Notes: generated from the letters alone by a model not told the origin. Shown: positions 26,183-37,105, counted from the first letter of the stretch. The stretch: DNA of 41,815 bases from Psychroflexus aestuariivivens (GCF_004010055.1 NZ_RQVT01000046.1:1-41815); one strand, 5' to 3'. Numbers and translations are program-made.

Positions 26183-27172
26183 ATGTATTACAGATATAAA
26201 AAAGGGAGAGGTTTCACCTACCAGGATGAACAGGGGAAAACCATCAAAAATAAAAATCTGAGAGAATGGTTTGAGTCTTTAGTCATTCCTCCAGCCTGGA
26301 CCCATGTGGAAATATCTGAAGATAAAGATGCAGACTTGCTTGCCACAGGAAGAGATCTGAAAGGCAGAAAACAATACATCTATCATCCAGATTTCAGGGC
26401 ACGAAAAGAAGCCAAAAAATTTGACAGAATTATAGAATTTGCTGACCAACTGGAACATATGAGACGCGTCACTGGTCAACATCTTCGCATCAAGAAAAAT
26501 ACACGCAATCGAGTCCTGGCAACTATGGTCCGGTTATTAGAAACTGCATTTTTTCGACCTGGCAGTGAAGTCTATGCAAACGAGAACGATAGTTATGGAT
26601 TGACAACTCTTCGCAGCAAACACCTGAGTATAGATGATGATAAGATGATTTTTTCTTACGATGGTAAATCCGGAAAAGAACAGGAAAAGGAAATTATTGA
26701 TAAAAAGTTGACCAAAATCGTTCGGGATCTGGATGATATTCCCGGTTATGAGATTTTTAAATATTACGACGAAGATGGCAATAAAGTGAATGTTACAAGC
26801 GATGATCTCAATGCCTATATAAGAGAACATATGGGTGAAGAGTTTTCCGCCAAAGATTTCAGGACCTGGTCCGGAACCATGATTGCTGCAATAGCTTTAG
26901 ATGAATTGGGTGCCGTTAAAGAAGATGATCAAAAATTGCTGGACAAAAATATACGGAAAGCTGTGATACGCGTGTCAGAAAAGCTTGGAAATACACCAGC
27001 GGTAGCAAGAAACTCATATATAGACCCCAGAATTATCGATGAATATGTAGATGGAAAAACCTTGAATTATTTTGAAAGTGAAATAGAAAAATTGCTCAAT
27101 TCTAAGAAGAGCCTTTCCAGGGAAGAAGTTGGGGTTTTGTATATATTGAAAAATGAGATTGATCAAGATTGA
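26183..27172 (+). CDS. DNA topoisomerase IB, poxvirus-like bacterial type
   Basis: Relaxes supercoils by nicking one strand through a 3'-phosphotyrosine link. 329 residues is the usual size of the small bacterial form. The N-terminal part has GRGFTYQDEQGK and IPPAWTHVEI; the catalytic part has RPGSEVYANENDSYGLTTLRSKH (in two pieces around Arg125-His147), Lys in YDGKSGK (near 162), Arg227 in AKDFRTWSGT and the nucleophile Tyr279 in ARNSYIDP. All catalytic residues are present. It is a patchily distributed accessory enzyme in bacteria. It converges with the Fpg/Nei gene, which also acts on DNA. Confidence 0.92.
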   Translation: MYYRYKKGRGFTYQDEQGKTIKNKNLREWFESLVIPPAWTHVEISEDKDADLLATGRDLKGRKQYIYHPDFRARKEAKKFDRIIEFADQLEHMRRVTGQHLRIKKNTRNRVLATMVRLLETAFFRPGSEVYANENDSYGLTTLRSKHLSIDDDKMIFSYDGKSGKEQEKEIIDKKLTKIVRDLDDIPGYEIFKYYDEDGNKVNVTSDDLNAYIREHMGEEFSAKDFRTWSGTMIAAIALDELGAVKEDDQKLLDKNIRKAVIRVSEKLGNTPAVARNSYIDPRIIDEYVDGKTLNYFESEIEKLLNSKKSLSREEVGVLYILKNEIDQD

Positions 27173-27263
27173 ATTATCCATAGCATTAAAGCATTACAAA
27201 ACGTAGAGTTCTTTCAGTTTTCATTTTAAAAACCCATCATAGCTATCTTGCTAAATTCAGTTA

Positions 27264-28046
27264 TTAAAGTTTCTGCCATTCAGGAGAAAAGTAAGTGGTC
27301 CGTCCTCCTACTTTTATCTTTTTGATTTGAGCTTCAGTATGAAAGCAAGTTTCGTCTTCTTTTCTGAAATGCATCAAAAAATGTTCAGGAAAATCTCTAT
27401 AGTGAGCATCTTTTTCAATAGCTACTTCAATCACTTTTTTCATAGCCTCAAAAACACTTTCAATATCATGTTCAGTCATATTTGCCACTTTTTTCTGAGG
27501 ATGAATTTTAGATTGATATAAAATTTCATCCGCCATCCAGTTTCCTACTCCAGCAGCAACGCTCTGATCCATGATTATTTTTTTGATGTCTGTCTTACGA
27601 CCGTTCAAAGAATTTTTAAAATCTTCAAGCGACAGGTCGCGAGCATCGTCACTTAATTTATGTGAAGTTTTAAAATCGGTAATAGAATCTGCAAGATCCC
27701 ACCAGCCAAATTTTCGCTTATTTTCAAAGGCAAAGTGAAATCCATTTTTAAAAGTTAACTGTAAGTGTCCAAATTTTGGACGATCCTCTTCACTTTTATA
27801 ATAATTTGGGCGTCCGGTCATGCCAAAATGAATCACCAATATTTTTTTTCCAGTAGTCTTAAGAAATAAATACTTACCAAGACGGTGGGTTTCTTTGAAT
27901 TCCTGATGAAGCAAATGCTCGTTAAAATCAGATTCAGGCTTCTTGAGCAGTCTGTCATCTCTACAATCCATAGCAACAATTTGCTGATGCAATGCAGTGC
28001 TGTCTATATATTTCATGTAATTCTCGACTTCTGGTAGCTCTGGCAT
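27264..28046 (-). CDS. Fpg/Nei family DNA glycosylase with a degenerate zinc finger
   Basis: Base-excision repair enzyme that removes oxidised bases and cuts the site. After loss of the initiator Met, Pro2-Glu3 of MPELPEVE are the catalytic residues. The helix-two-turn-helix is near VAAGVGNWMADEILYQSKIHP. The C-terminal beta hairpin keeps the DNA-binding arginine in GGRTTYFSPEWQ, but three of the four zinc cysteines are gone (one Cys in ETCFHTEAQ; the second pair reads SPEW), so this is a zincless finger as in NEIL1-like enzymes. 260 residues. Substrate preference cannot be read from the sequence. Confidence 0.9.
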   Translation of the reverse strand: MPELPEVENYMKYIDSTALHQQIVAMDCRDDRLLKKPESDFNEHLLHQEFKETHRLGKYLFLKTTGKKILVIHFGMTGRPNYYKSEEDRPKFGHLQLTFKNGFHFAFENKRKFGWWDLADSITDFKTSHKLSDDARDLSLEDFKNSLNGRKTDIKKIIMDQSVAAGVGNWMADEILYQSKIHPQKKVANMTEHDIESVFEAMKKVIEVAIEKDAHYRDFPEHFLMHFRKEDETCFHTEAQIKKIKVGGRTTYFSPEWQKL

Positions 28047-28484
28047 ATTTTTTAATTTAAAGTTATAAAAAAACGACGATCTATATTCTTCATACTAGAA
28101 TTTCTATGTTATACTTGAATTACTAGCAAATCTGTTGCTTTTTTGAAATTTTCTTCATCTCCATTTAACTGAAAAGTGAAATACTTCACGTATTATCTTT
28201 TAAATAATTAAGATGAAATTTAACAAGACACTGTTTGAGATTTCAACCCTAACTTTTGCGAAGTAAACGGAAAAAATCTGAAATCATAGTTATATATTTT
28301 CAAGTTACAAAAACTTTTTTCAGCAATAATTATGAAATAAATTTATAATTTAAAAAATGTATAAATCAAATTAAGCGACTTCAAAAACACACCATACCAC
28401 ACTGACTCAAAGCGATTTATACATAAATATATTTCCCGATTTCATTTTTTATATTATCTTTGGAGCTGAAAAAAACTAACTAAA
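28047..28484. other. Divergent intergenic region
   Basis: 438 AT-rich bases between the glycosylase and the large T9SS protein. No gene or A-C repeat is visible. A TATCTTTG promoter box lies near its right end. Confidence 0.6.
28455..28462 (+). promoter_or_regulatory. Likely -7 element of the large T9SS protein gene
   Basis: TATCTTTG matches TAnnTTTG fully, 22 bases before the start codon, the same layout as for the T9SS gene at 16444. No clear -33 partner was found. Confidence 0.5.
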
Positions 28485-31400
28485 ATGTCCTATAATTATC
28501 TAAAAAAATCAATCGCTTTATTTGCGGTTGCCTCGCTTCTAAGCTTTATCGGCTTAGCACAAAGTCCTACCGATCCTGCACAGGGATTTAATGTTTTTAC
28601 CGAATCCAACCTAATTTTATCGACTAACGAATCTGAAGGTCCTGTCGCTTGTGGTGGAGATTTGACATTAGCGGGAAATTACCAAGTTGCGACCAATCAG
28701 CCAGGAAATTTTATGGTGAATGGCGTGAAAATCGGTCTCATTGTCAATGGAAAAGTAAATTATCAATCTGGAAATGCACTTCAAGTCAACCAAAATGCGT
28801 ATATAAAAATCGGAAATAGCCAAGGTTCTAATGTATGGTATTATGACCAAAACAATGCTGCTTCACCGATTCGAATTACGCCAAATTCGAATTACAATTC
28901 TTCTCCAAAAATTATGTTGCAAGCCAATTCAAATCAACTTAGTGTTGGCGCAAACAACAACCCGGTTTTTCAGGATAATTTAATAGATTTTGCGAATGCT
29001 TTTCAGGAGATGAGAACAACTTCTTCCAGTATTTCTGAATGTGATGGAAATGCAGAATTAACCAATCCAAATGGACAACCTATTCCTAATACTAGTCTTC
29101 CAAATCAAGTTAAAATCAATTTGAATGATGGTGTCAACTACCTGAATGTAACAGGTTCAGACATGAACAACGTTCAAGTTTTTACTTATAATCAACAGCC
29201 AAGTGCTTCAAAAATATTAATTATCAATGTAGATGCACCTGGAACTTTCAACTGGAATGTTTGGAATCAAGCGGGTATTGGTTTTAATCAGTGTCCATAT
29301 ATTCTATATAATTTTTACAATACCACAGACTTGAATATTGTAGGACATTCAACAATAGAAGGTACAGTTTTCGCTCCATTTGCAGATATTACCAAAACTG
29401 CTAACCAATCGAATATCGAAGGACAAGTTATCGGGAAAACATTGATTCATAGTGGTGGCGAGATGCATTATGCCAATTTTTCACCATCTATTTCTGGTTG
29501 TTCGGCTCCAACAGGAGAACCGCCTGTAGCTGGTTTTGATGTCAATCAAAACTCACAATGTTTGGCAGGAAATAGTTTCGAATTTTCCAACACTTCAAAC
29601 ACAGGAACTGCTATTCAACCTGAAGCGCCGCTAACTTATAATTGGAATTTTGGCGATGGCACAACTAGTGACATAATGAATCCGAGTAAAACTTATGATT
29701 CTGCAGGAACTTATGAGGTGACGCTTACAACGACTAACGATTATGGTACGGATTCTGAAAGTTTCGAAGTTATTGTTCTCCCAGAAGTCGATGCCGATGT
29801 TTCAGTAACGACTTTGAGTTTAGGGTCAAATTCAGTAACCAAACAGTTTACACTTAATAATGAAAGTGAATACACGGATTTCTCTTGGTCGATGACTGAA
29901 TTTGGCTCAGATTTATTTCCAAATCAAGACGTCGTAGATTTTGAATTTACAGAAGCTGGATATTATGAACTCAGTGTTTCCACTGTAGATGTAAATACTT
30001 GTGAAAATATCACAATTGTTCCAGTTGTTATTGAATCTGAGGAAGTGAATACAGGAAATGATGGTGGTTTGGAAAGTGAAAGTTTGGGCGATGCGCTTTC
30101 CAAAAGATATGTTGAGCGCAAAATGCAAAGCAAACCTACCGTACTTAATAAAACCGAAGCCAATCGGTTTGAAAAAAACAAATTTTCAGCACGTCCAAGC
30201 CATTCGCTTTCACTTTGGGAAATGTTTCCTGCTGAATTGGAGTCAGGTAATGTTGCTCATATCACTTCACCTACCGATATTTTGGATTACACTGTAGCTG
30301 ATGAAGTCTTGAGTGTTGATTTTTCTATAAACGGACAAACCAAGGGCGTCGTTTTAGGAATTAAAACCACAGATCGAATTTACAATCACACCAAAGCTTC
30401 TTGTGATAGACTTCGTGGGGCTGAAATCATTAATGTAAGGCAACTTGAACTAGACGGTTATCATTTCTTGATGCAAGCTTTAAAACAAAGAAACGGCACA
30501 ATCGAATATGCTATTTCTTTCGCTGTGGGACAAAATTCAACCGAAGATAATTATAGACTTCAATCCAATTGGTACGTTCATGATTACAACGTATTTGAAA
30601 ATATGTACAATTTTCAGGTGTGGTCTACTAATCCAGAAAACACAGAAAAATTAGTTCAGGATATTTTGAATAATTTACGCGTTAATAACACGCTTCAACA
30701 AACTGAAACCCGTAAATTACCAAATACTTACGCTGCTAAAGTATCAAGGGAAGGCAAAGACATGTTGCTAAAACTTAGAAGTTCCGAAGCACAAAATATC
30801 GAAATTTCTATGAATGAAGTTTACAGTGAAACAGGAAATTCAGAATTGTGGTACAACCCATATCAAATCAATACTGAAGAAACACTTCGTTTGGAAATCA
30901 AAGATAGTTATGAGTTTGACGGTCAAATCAAAGTTGAAGGAGAAATTCAAGATGTCTTTTACCATGCCGATGGAAATTGGGGATTGGATTACGATTCAAG
31001 TTATACGACAATTGAAGAATATGAAATTTACAACGATTTCAACAGAACTTATCATGCTGATGAAATGCCGATTCATAGAAATGTGAATTTAAAAGCCAAT
31101 AGCGAATATGATTATTTAACGCTTTATAAATCTTTATTGCCAGGTAACCTTTCAGCAGATTATTCAGAATATAAATATTTAGTTTTTACAGCAAAAGGCA
31201 GTGGTTTACTTGAATTAGATTTGGTAAAATCTTCTATTGAAGCTTGGGAACAGCAGTTCAAAACAAATGTTCATGTGGGAGAAGAAAACCAAACTTATTA
31301 CATTCCATTCGATGCGTTTACTTCAAGCGGAACAAATGGAAAAATCACAGCTGAAGATTTATCGATGATTACATTTACATTTTTACCTATGCAAGCGGGC

Positions 31401-31730
31401 ACTAATGAATTGGATTTGAATATCAAGGATGTGAAATTTGCAAAATCTGCACCGGCAAGTCAAAATTTATATAATCAAACCAATGAATTGGTTATTTATC
31501 CAAATCCATCCAAAGGAAACATCAACTGTTTACTTTACAGTGAAAACACTGAAAATGCTACACTTAGAATACATGATGTCACCGGGAAACAAATTTATTC
31601 TGAAATGATAAAATTAGATGAAGGCCGAAACTCTTTACTTTTTAATTTAGATTTAGATCCTGGTTTAATTTTCTTAAACATCTCAAGCGCATCTACAAAT
31701 TTCGGCACCTCAAAAATTGTTGTGGAGTGA
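28485..31730 (+). CDS. Secreted choice-of-anchor A / PKD protein with T9SS tail
   Basis: 1081 residues. The signal peptide ends near GLAQS. Residues about 33-335 form a choice-of-anchor A domain (DPAQGFNVFTESNLIL, CGGDLTLAGNYQVA, AGIGFNQCPYILYNFYNTTDL, STIEGTVFAPFADIT), seen in bacterial surface and extracellular proteins. A PKD domain follows (about 350-432, with YNWNFGDGTTSD). The middle (about 530-800) has no family I recognise. Residues about 810-990 look like a beta-sandwich carbohydrate-binding fold. The tail from LVIYPNPSKGN to TSKIVVE is a type A sorting domain. It is probably an exported surface or biofilm-type protein. It is monocistronic, with a terminator after it. Confidence 0.85.
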   Translation: MSYNYLKKSIALFAVASLLSFIGLAQSPTDPAQGFNVFTESNLILSTNESEGPVACGGDLTLAGNYQVATNQPGNFMVNGVKIGLIVNGKVNYQSGNALQVNQNAYIKIGNSQGSNVWYYDQNNAASPIRITPNSNYNSSPKIMLQANSNQLSVGANNNPVFQDNLIDFANAFQEMRTTSSSISECDGNAELTNPNGQPIPNTSLPNQVKINLNDGVNYLNVTGSDMNNVQVFTYNQQPSASKILIINVDAPGTFNWNVWNQAGIGFNQCPYILYNFYNTTDLNIVGHSTIEGTVFAPFADITKTANQSNIEGQVIGKTLIHSGGEMHYANFSPSISGCSAPTGEPPVAGFDVNQNSQCLAGNSFEFSNTSNTGTAIQPEAPLTYNWNFGDGTTSDIMNPSKTYDSAGTYEVTLTTTNDYGTDSESFEVIVLPEVDADVSVTTLSLGSNSVTKQFTLNNESEYTDFSWSMTEFGSDLFPNQDVVDFEFTEAGYYELSVSTVDVNTCENITIVPVVIESEEVNTGNDGGLESESLGDALSKRYVERKMQSKPTVLNKTEANRFEKNKFSARPSHSLSLWEMFPAELESGNVAHITSPTDILDYTVADEVLSVDFSINGQTKGVVLGIKTTDRIYNHTKASCDRLRGAEIINVRQLELDGYHFLMQALKQRNGTIEYAISFAVGQNSTEDNYRLQSNWYVHDYNVFENMYNFQVWSTNPENTEKLVQDILNNLRVNNTLQQTETRKLPNTYAAKVSREGKDMLLKLRSSEAQNIEISMNEVYSETGNSELWYNPYQINTEETLRLEIKDSYEFDGQIKVEGEIQDVFYHADGNWGLDYDSSYTTIEEYEIYNDFNRTYHADEMPIHRNVNLKANSEYDYLTLYKSLLPGNLSADYSEYKYLVFTAKGSGLLELDLVKSSIEAWEQQFKTNVHVGEENQTYYIPFDAFTSSGTNGKITAEDLSMITFTFLPMQAGTNELDLNIKDVKFAKSAPASQNLYNQTNELVIYPNPSKGNINCLLYSENTENATLRIHDVTGKQIYSEMIKLDEGRNSLLFNLDLDPGLIFLNISSASTNFGTSKIVVE

Positions 31731-31759
31731 TGTAAATTCTTAATTATTACAGTTTATCT

Positions 31760-31809
31760 AAAAGCCATTTACTTTTCCTCTTTAGAAAAATTGGAAGTAA
31801 ATGGCTTTT
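31760..31809 (+). terminator. Terminator of the large T9SS protein gene
   Basis: A 15-bp perfect stem (AAAAGCCATTTACTT / AAGTAAATGGCTTTT) with a 20-base loop, 29 bases after the stop codon. The right arm ends in T4 only, so termination may be incomplete. Confidence 0.7.
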
Positions 31810-32013
31810 GAAATTTTAGAAAGGCTTCTTATGAATCATTATAAGGCTAAACTTTTAGCAAAGCAGCGACGCAATTTCAATTTTGCTCTGAAATTGATTT
31901 TATAAATTGTTATTCTATTATGAGCTTTCAATTCGTCTAAATGAACATGTTTTTTATTGCTAAAAGCTAAACATTTACAATAAAGTCTTTTTCATTTTTA
32001 TAATTCAATTTAG

Positions 32014-32436
32014 TTAATCACTCCTCTTGATTGTATCAAATTTTATCTTAACCTTTTTTTTACCCCATTCTTTAGAAGCTTCTTCATCTAATCCCATGTA
32101 GATGTCGATTTTCTTTTCCCATCTTTTATTCATTTTATCTTTAACGATGTAGGTACCTTCTAAGCCATTTATTTTAACCTCTGCATTATGACCTAAACCC
32201 ATTTTTATCAAATCACGAGATACTGCAATCGATTTTTCACCAGGAACTAAAGTATCACCCCAAGCTGCTAAACCAATGTTGCCTTTTTTAGTTTGCGATT
32301 CGACTGAATTGTATGCTGTAGCAGTCACAGTCATCGTTTGTAAATTGTCTTTTTCTTTGCTTTGGTCACAACCAACTATAAATAATAGCGTCGAAAAAAA
32401 TACCAAAACTTTTGAATAATTGTTTTCTTTTATCAT
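32014..32436 (-). CDS. 3D-domain lipoprotein
   Basis: 140 residues with lipobox IVGC (Cys23), hence a lipoprotein. The mature part has TVTATAYNSV, GLAAWGDTL, IAVSRDL, YIVKDKM and KKIDIYMG, the pattern of the 3D domain (named for three Asp residues) found in lytic transglycosylases and double-psi beta-barrel proteins. The second and third Asp are present; the first, usually in a TIAVD context, is replaced by Ser (IAVSRD), although an Asp follows two residues later. A role in peptidoglycan turnover is plausible but not shown. It stands alone downstream of the efflux operon on the same strand, 329 bases away. Confidence 0.75.
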   Translation of the reverse strand: MIKENNYSKVLVFFSTLLFIVGCDQSKEKDNLQTMTVTATAYNSVESQTKKGNIGLAAWGDTLVPGEKSIAVSRDLIKMGLGHNAEVKINGLEGTYIVKDKMNKRWEKKIDIYMGLDEEASKEWGKKKVKIKFDTIKRSD

Positions 32437-32765
32437 ATTATCAATTTACATAAAATTCTACGAAAACCATTTGTTTTAAAGAATTCTAATATTAATTTAA
32501 TAATGTTTAAACAAAAATCATTATAATGGAAATGAAAGTTTTACGTTAATCCTACGTATTAAAAACTCAGAATTTTATTTTCATATATGGAGTGTTAGAG
32601 TCCTAATCATAAGACAAAAAATATTATACTGTTTTTAATCTTCATTTTCTTAACTCGATATTTGATGATAGAAAATTGAGAGAAAACTTATCTTTATAAT
32701 TATATTCTAATTGTTAAGTTTCACAAAGATTGTTATTGAAGTTGACTAAGTTCCTGAGACATTTT
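32437..32765. other. Intergenic region
   Basis: 329 AT-rich bases after the efflux operon. I find no gene, repeat or clear terminator. Confidence 0.5.
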
Positions 32766-35700
32766 CTATGATGAAGTTTCTGCCACATCTGATTCTCTTT
32801 TTATAACTTGACCTTTTTTCAAGTATAATCTTAAATCTTCGAGGGTAAGATACAAACATGGGACGATGACAAGAATAATGGAGGTTGCGAAGATGATCCC
32901 AAAACCCAGTGAAATGGCCATTGGTATTAAGTAAAAGGCTTGGCTTGATGTTTCAAGAATTATAGGTGTTAACCCTCCAAAAGTGGTTAGAGTAGTTAAT
33001 ATGATAGGTCTGAATCTTCTTAAACCTGCTTCGTGTATAGCTTCGTAAATGCTCAGTTTTTTTCTCTTTTTATTGGCATAATCGATCATGATCAATGAGT
33101 CATTCACCACCACTCCTGATAAGGCTATAACTCCCATCAAACTGACTAAAGACAAATCATAGCCCAAAAGAATATGACCTAAAACTGCACCAACGATACC
33201 AAATGGAATAGCGGTCATCACAATGATAGGCTGAATATAGTTGGAGAAAGCCATAGCTAGTAAGGCATAAATGATAAGTATAGCCAGCATGAAATTACTC
33301 CACAACGATTGGGTAGATTCTCTCATATCAGCCTGACCGCCCTCAAATGTCCAAGTCACACCAGGATAATCTGCTTTTAGTTTTGGAAGTTCTTGTTCTT
33401 TAACCCGAGCTAGAACACGATTCACTGCATTTGCAGGTTCAACATCAAACCCGATATTGACCACTCGTCGTCCATCCCTCCTATTTATGCTGGTAAAAGC
33501 CTCTCTTTGACTAACATCTACAACATCTAATAAAGGCACTTCAACACCTGCAGGTGTTCTGATAATAAAATTTTCTAAGTTTTGAATATCTCTACGCTCT
33601 TCTAATGGAAGTTTAACCCGAACTTCGATTTCATTGATTCCCCTCAACTGCCTAAGTGCTAAAGCACCAAAAAAAGCGTTGCGAACCTGTCTTCCAACTT
33701 CATTTGAGGTGAGCCCCAAAATTCTTCCCTCTGGTAATATTTTGAAATCGTATTGCAACTTTCCTTTATTGTAATTATCACTCACATCACGTGAATTTTC
33801 CAAGGCTTCCATGCGGTCATAAAATGCCATACTCGCTCTTTCAAGCACTTCCCTGTCTGAATGACTTAGGTCTACACTAATGTCTTGACGATAACTGCCT
33901 GGCCCTCGTTCTGCTTCAAAAGTGATTTGATCAACCCCTTTTATATCTCCTATATTATCTCGCCAAAGTGCGATCACTTCTGCTGCTGACATATCTCTCT
34001 GGTCGGGCGGTAGAAGCACGATTTCAGTATCTATAAAATTCTGTCCTCTTATATTGGTTTTGATACCCTCGGCAATCTTATAAAGGTCATTCTCTTCAAA
34101 CATACGCTGAGTTGCAGCAGTAATTTTTTCAGCAACTTCTTCTGCTTGCAAACGGGTCGTTCCTACTGGTAATCTAACACCAGCTTCAATTTCCTCTGCA
34201 GCAACCTGGGGCATTAAAATCATTCCCATGTGATCGCTATATGCAAAACCTCCAACAACAATTAAAAGCGAAAAGGCTAGACTAAGGGTGATGTACCGAA
34301 ACTTAAGACATAAGTCTAAAAAAGGACGATAATAAGTCTCAATGATGTGTTCAAATCCTTTAGCAAAAGATTGCTGATAGCCTTCTAGTTTAACTATCCA
34401 TTTCTTTTTCTTTTTGGTAGAAAGATGAGCTAAATGAGAAGGCAAAATAAATAAGGCCTCAAATAAACTCACTGCCAGAATCACAATAACGACAGCAGGT
34501 AGTGGCCACCAGAATTTACCGGTTTCACCGGGAATAAATAACAATGGTAAGAAAGCTATAATAGTTGTAAGGATACTAAAAACAACTGGTTTGGATACAT
34601 CTCTGGCACCCTCGATAGCTGCCTCCATAAAGGACATACCTTGTTGACGTTTTTCGTATATATTTTCTCCAACTACAACTGCATCGTCAACAACTATTCC
34701 TAGTACGACTAGAAATCCAAACATAGAAATCATATTGATACTGACCCCAATCATTGGTAATAATATTATACCTCCAACGAAAGAGATAGCCATTCCCATC
34801 ATCACCCAAAAGGCCAGACGATATTCTAAAAATAAAGTGAGAATCACCAGAACTATTACGATCGCTAGAATTCCATTTTCTGTGAGTAAAGACAGTCGTT
34901 CCCTGTAGTCTTCTGCCCTATTGCTATCTATTCTGAATTTGACACCTGGAGGAAGTGGAAATTCGTCCATAATTTGCTTAACCGATTCTGCGATGACTAA
35001 AGGTGATTGATCGCCAATTCTAAAAATTTCCATTTCTACGGAAGGCGTCTGATTAAACTTTCCGTGAAATCCGGATTCTTCAAACGTATCGTTTAAAACT
35101 GCAAGATCTCCTAAAGTGACATTTGCACCAGAATCTGAAGTAAGGATAGTGATTTTTTCAAATCCGTCTGCCCATTGCTTACGTTCCTTCATCCGCAACA
35201 GGATCTCACCAGAGTTGGTTTCCACAGCTCCAGCAGGCACATCCTGACTACTTTCTGAAATAATATCAGCGACTTGACCTAAGGTTAAGCCATATTCCTG
35301 AAGTTTATACCTAGGGATTTCAATAATGGTTTCATAATCGGGCACACTACCTATTTCTACCTGAGTAATCTCTGGGTTGCTTAAAAGAGTGTTACGCATT
35401 TGCTCGGCGAGTTTACGAAGAGTCCAAATATCTACTTCACCATAAAGCGCTATTTCCATGACATCCCGCTGTCTGGCCTGTAAACTTACCTGAGGCTGCT
35501 CAATATCATCTGGAAAGGTGTTGATGCGGCTTACCGCCTGATCGATATCCTGAAATGCTTTCATTCTATCGGTACCAGCCACTAGCTCGATTGTTATGTT
35601 ACCAGTACCTTCACTTGCTGTGGAAACAATTTCCTTAATTCCCTGAATACCTCGAATAGTTTCTTCAACGGGTAATAAAATACCTTGCTCCACTTCTGCT

Positions 35701-35900
35701 GGAGCCGCACCAGGATAAGTCACATTTACCTCTACAAAATCCAATTGAAATTGTGGAAAGACTTCCTTCTGAATGTTAACCATGGTGTAGATTCCACCAC
35801 TGATAAGCAAAATCATAATCAGATTTGTAATCACTGAATTACGAGCCATAAAAGCTATGGCTCCTTCTTTTCTAGGTGTATTCTGACGCTCTTCCCCCAT
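32766..35900 (-). CDS. RND efflux pump, inner-membrane permease
   Basis: 1044 residues, the proton-driven pump of a tripartite exporter of the AcrB/hydrophobe-amphiphile type. Twelve membrane segments can be placed: one at the N-terminus (about 22-42), five around 340-490 and six in the second half. The proton-relay aspartates Asp405-Asp406 lie in [16 protein letters not shown], and the second-half counterpart is [20 protein letters not shown]. The first periplasmic part begins [14 protein letters not shown], canonical. Its start overlaps the adaptor stop by one base (TAATG). Substrate is unknown. Confidence 0.93.
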   Translation of the reverse strand: MGEERQNTPRKEGAIAFMARNSVITNLIMILLISGGIYTMVNIQKEVFPQFQLDFVEVNVTYPGAAPAEVEQGILLPVEETIRGIQGIKEIVSTASEGTGNITIELVAGTDRMKAFQDIDQAVSRINTFPDDIEQPQVSLQARQRDVMEIALYGEVDIWTLRKLAEQMRNTLLSNPEITQVEIGSVPDYETIIEIPRYKLQEYGLTLGQVADIISESSQDVPAGAVETNSGEILLRMKERKQWADGFEKITILTSDSGANVTLGDLAVLNDTFEESGFHGKFNQTPSVEMEIFRIGDQSPLVIAESVKQIMDEFPLPPGVKFRIDSNRAEDYRERLSLLTENGILAIVIVLVILTLFLEYRLAFWVMMGMAISFVGGIILLPMIGVSINMISMFGFLVVLGIVVDDAVVVGENIYEKRQQGMSFMEAAIEGARDVSKPVVFSILTTIIAFLPLLFIPGETGKFWWPLPAVVIVILAVSLFEALFILPSHLAHLSTKKKKKWIVKLEGYQQSFAKGFEHIIETYYRPFLDLCLKFRYITLSLAFSLLIVVGGFAYSDHMGMILMPQVAAEEIEAGVRLPVGTTRLQAEEVAEKITAATQRMFEENDLYKIAEGIKTNIRGQNFIDTEIVLLPPDQRDMSAAEVIALWRDNIGDIKGVDQITFEAERGPGSYRQDISVDLSHSDREVLERASMAFYDRMEALENSRDVSDNYNKGKLQYDFKILPEGRILGLTSNEVGRQVRNAFFGALALRQLRGINEIEVRVKLPLEERRDIQNLENFIIRTPAGVEVPLLDVVDVSQREAFTSINRRDGRRVVNIGFDVEPANAVNRVLARVKEQELPKLKADYPGVTWTFEGGQADMRESTQSLWSNFMLAILIIYALLAMAFSNYIQPIIVMTAIPFGIVGAVLGHILLGYDLSLVSLMGVIALSGVVVNDSLIMIDYANKKRKKLSIYEAIHEAGLRRFRPIILTTLTTFGGLTPIILETSSQAFYLIPMAISLGFGIIFATSIILVIVPCLYLTLEDLRLYLKKGQVIKRESDVAETSS

Positions 35901-37096
35901 TATTCCTCTTTATTACTCGACGATTTCTCTTCAGATTCAGATTTATCCTCTCTGAGTGCAACTCCTTCTGCAACAGTACTCAAATTAGTGATTACGATTT
36001 TATCGCCTTCGTCTAGACCTTTTTTGACGTAAGCATATTTAGCATCCACTAGTTCCAATTCAAGTTGTCGAATTTCTAATTTCCCTTCTTTCATGACCCA
36101 TGCGGTATTGTTTTGTCTGACATAATCTCGGTTAAGCCTTACTACATCAGAGACAGATTTACCTTCAATATTTACTTCAACAAAAGAACCTACGATTAAT
36201 TCTGGACCATCAATGCTTTTGGATCTTTTCAAAGGATCAGAAACTTTAACAAGAATACGAGCCAGTCGAGTTTGAGTGTCTAAAGCTCCTATTTGTTTTT
36301 CTAAATATCCTATACGCATTGCTTTTTCAGGCCACGCAGATTGATTGCGAAGTATCACTTTGGAGCCTTTTTCATCAGCATTTGGAAAGCTCAACCACCT
36401 CAGCTTGGATACAGGAATTGTGACTTCTACCCAGTAATAATCCGTACCAATAAGTCTTCCCAGATCATCTCCAGGCGCCACCTGTGAACCCACTGTAACA
36501 TTCTGACTTAGAATATGAGCATCAAAAGGTGCTCGAATCCTTGTACGGCTTAAATTCAATTCAGCCTGATTTACATTGGCTTGGGCTGACTGAATATTCG
36601 CTTTTACGGCATTTAACTGAGGCTGTCGTAAAACAAGATTCCGCTGATTTTTTGAGAGGCTATCCATACCAATTAATGCCAGATCCTGCTCAGCAACCTG
36701 CTGGCGACCCATTTCAATATTCAGATTGGTTTTCTGTTGCTTAAGATTTCCTTTTTGAAGTTCCAGCTGATTTCGATAATCTGCGGGGTTGATTTGAAGT
36801 AAAAGCTCTCCTTTTTCAACAAAGCTACCAGGTATAAAATTTGCGGATCGACTTACAACAGGTCCTGAAACCAGTGGACTTATCATTACGTCATCTACGG
36901 GTCTTACTGTTCCCGTTGCCTGAATATTAGGTGTAAAATCTTTACGTTTTGCTGTTGAAAGACTTACAAGCATAGCACTTTCTTTAACACTGCCTTCACT
37001 TTTAGCTGTAGGTTCAGTGCTGAAAATTAAAAAAACAATCGCTACAGAAACCAAAATGATTCCAAAGCATATCAATAGTATTTTTTTTGTACTCAT
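35900..37096 (-). CDS. RND efflux periplasmic adaptor subunit
   Basis: 398 residues. One N-terminal membrane anchor (about 5-26), then the barrel-sandwich hybrid ([24 protein letters not shown]), an alpha-helical hairpin rich in Gln (about 115-180), the second half of the sandwich ([25 protein letters not shown] in parts), a beta-barrel and a membrane-proximal domain. It is anchored by a helix and not by lipid, since there is no lipobox cysteine. It connects the permease and the outer-membrane factor genes, with 9 bases to the latter. Confidence 0.92.
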   Translation of the reverse strand: MSTKKILLICFGIILVSVAIVFLIFSTEPTAKSEGSVKESAMLVSLSTAKRKDFTPNIQATGTVRPVDDVMISPLVSGPVVSRSANFIPGSFVEKGELLLQINPADYRNQLELQKGNLKQQKTNLNIEMGRQQVAEQDLALIGMDSLSKNQRNLVLRQPQLNAVKANIQSAQANVNQAELNLSRTRIRAPFDAHILSQNVTVGSQVAPGDDLGRLIGTDYYWVEVTIPVSKLRWLSFPNADEKGSKVILRNQSAWPEKAMRIGYLEKQIGALDTQTRLARILVKVSDPLKRSKSIDGPELIVGSFVEVNIEGKSVSDVVRLNRDYVRQNNTAWVMKEGKLEIRQLELELVDAKYAYVKKGLDEGDKIVITNLSTVAEGVALREDKSESEEKSSSNKEE

Positions 37097-37105
37097 ATTA
37101 GTTAA

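Noticed and set aside
17194-28484. Integrative element with att sites around the accessory block
   Set aside because: No integrase, tRNA or matching direct repeats were found by reading both edges, so I report only a possible acquired block.
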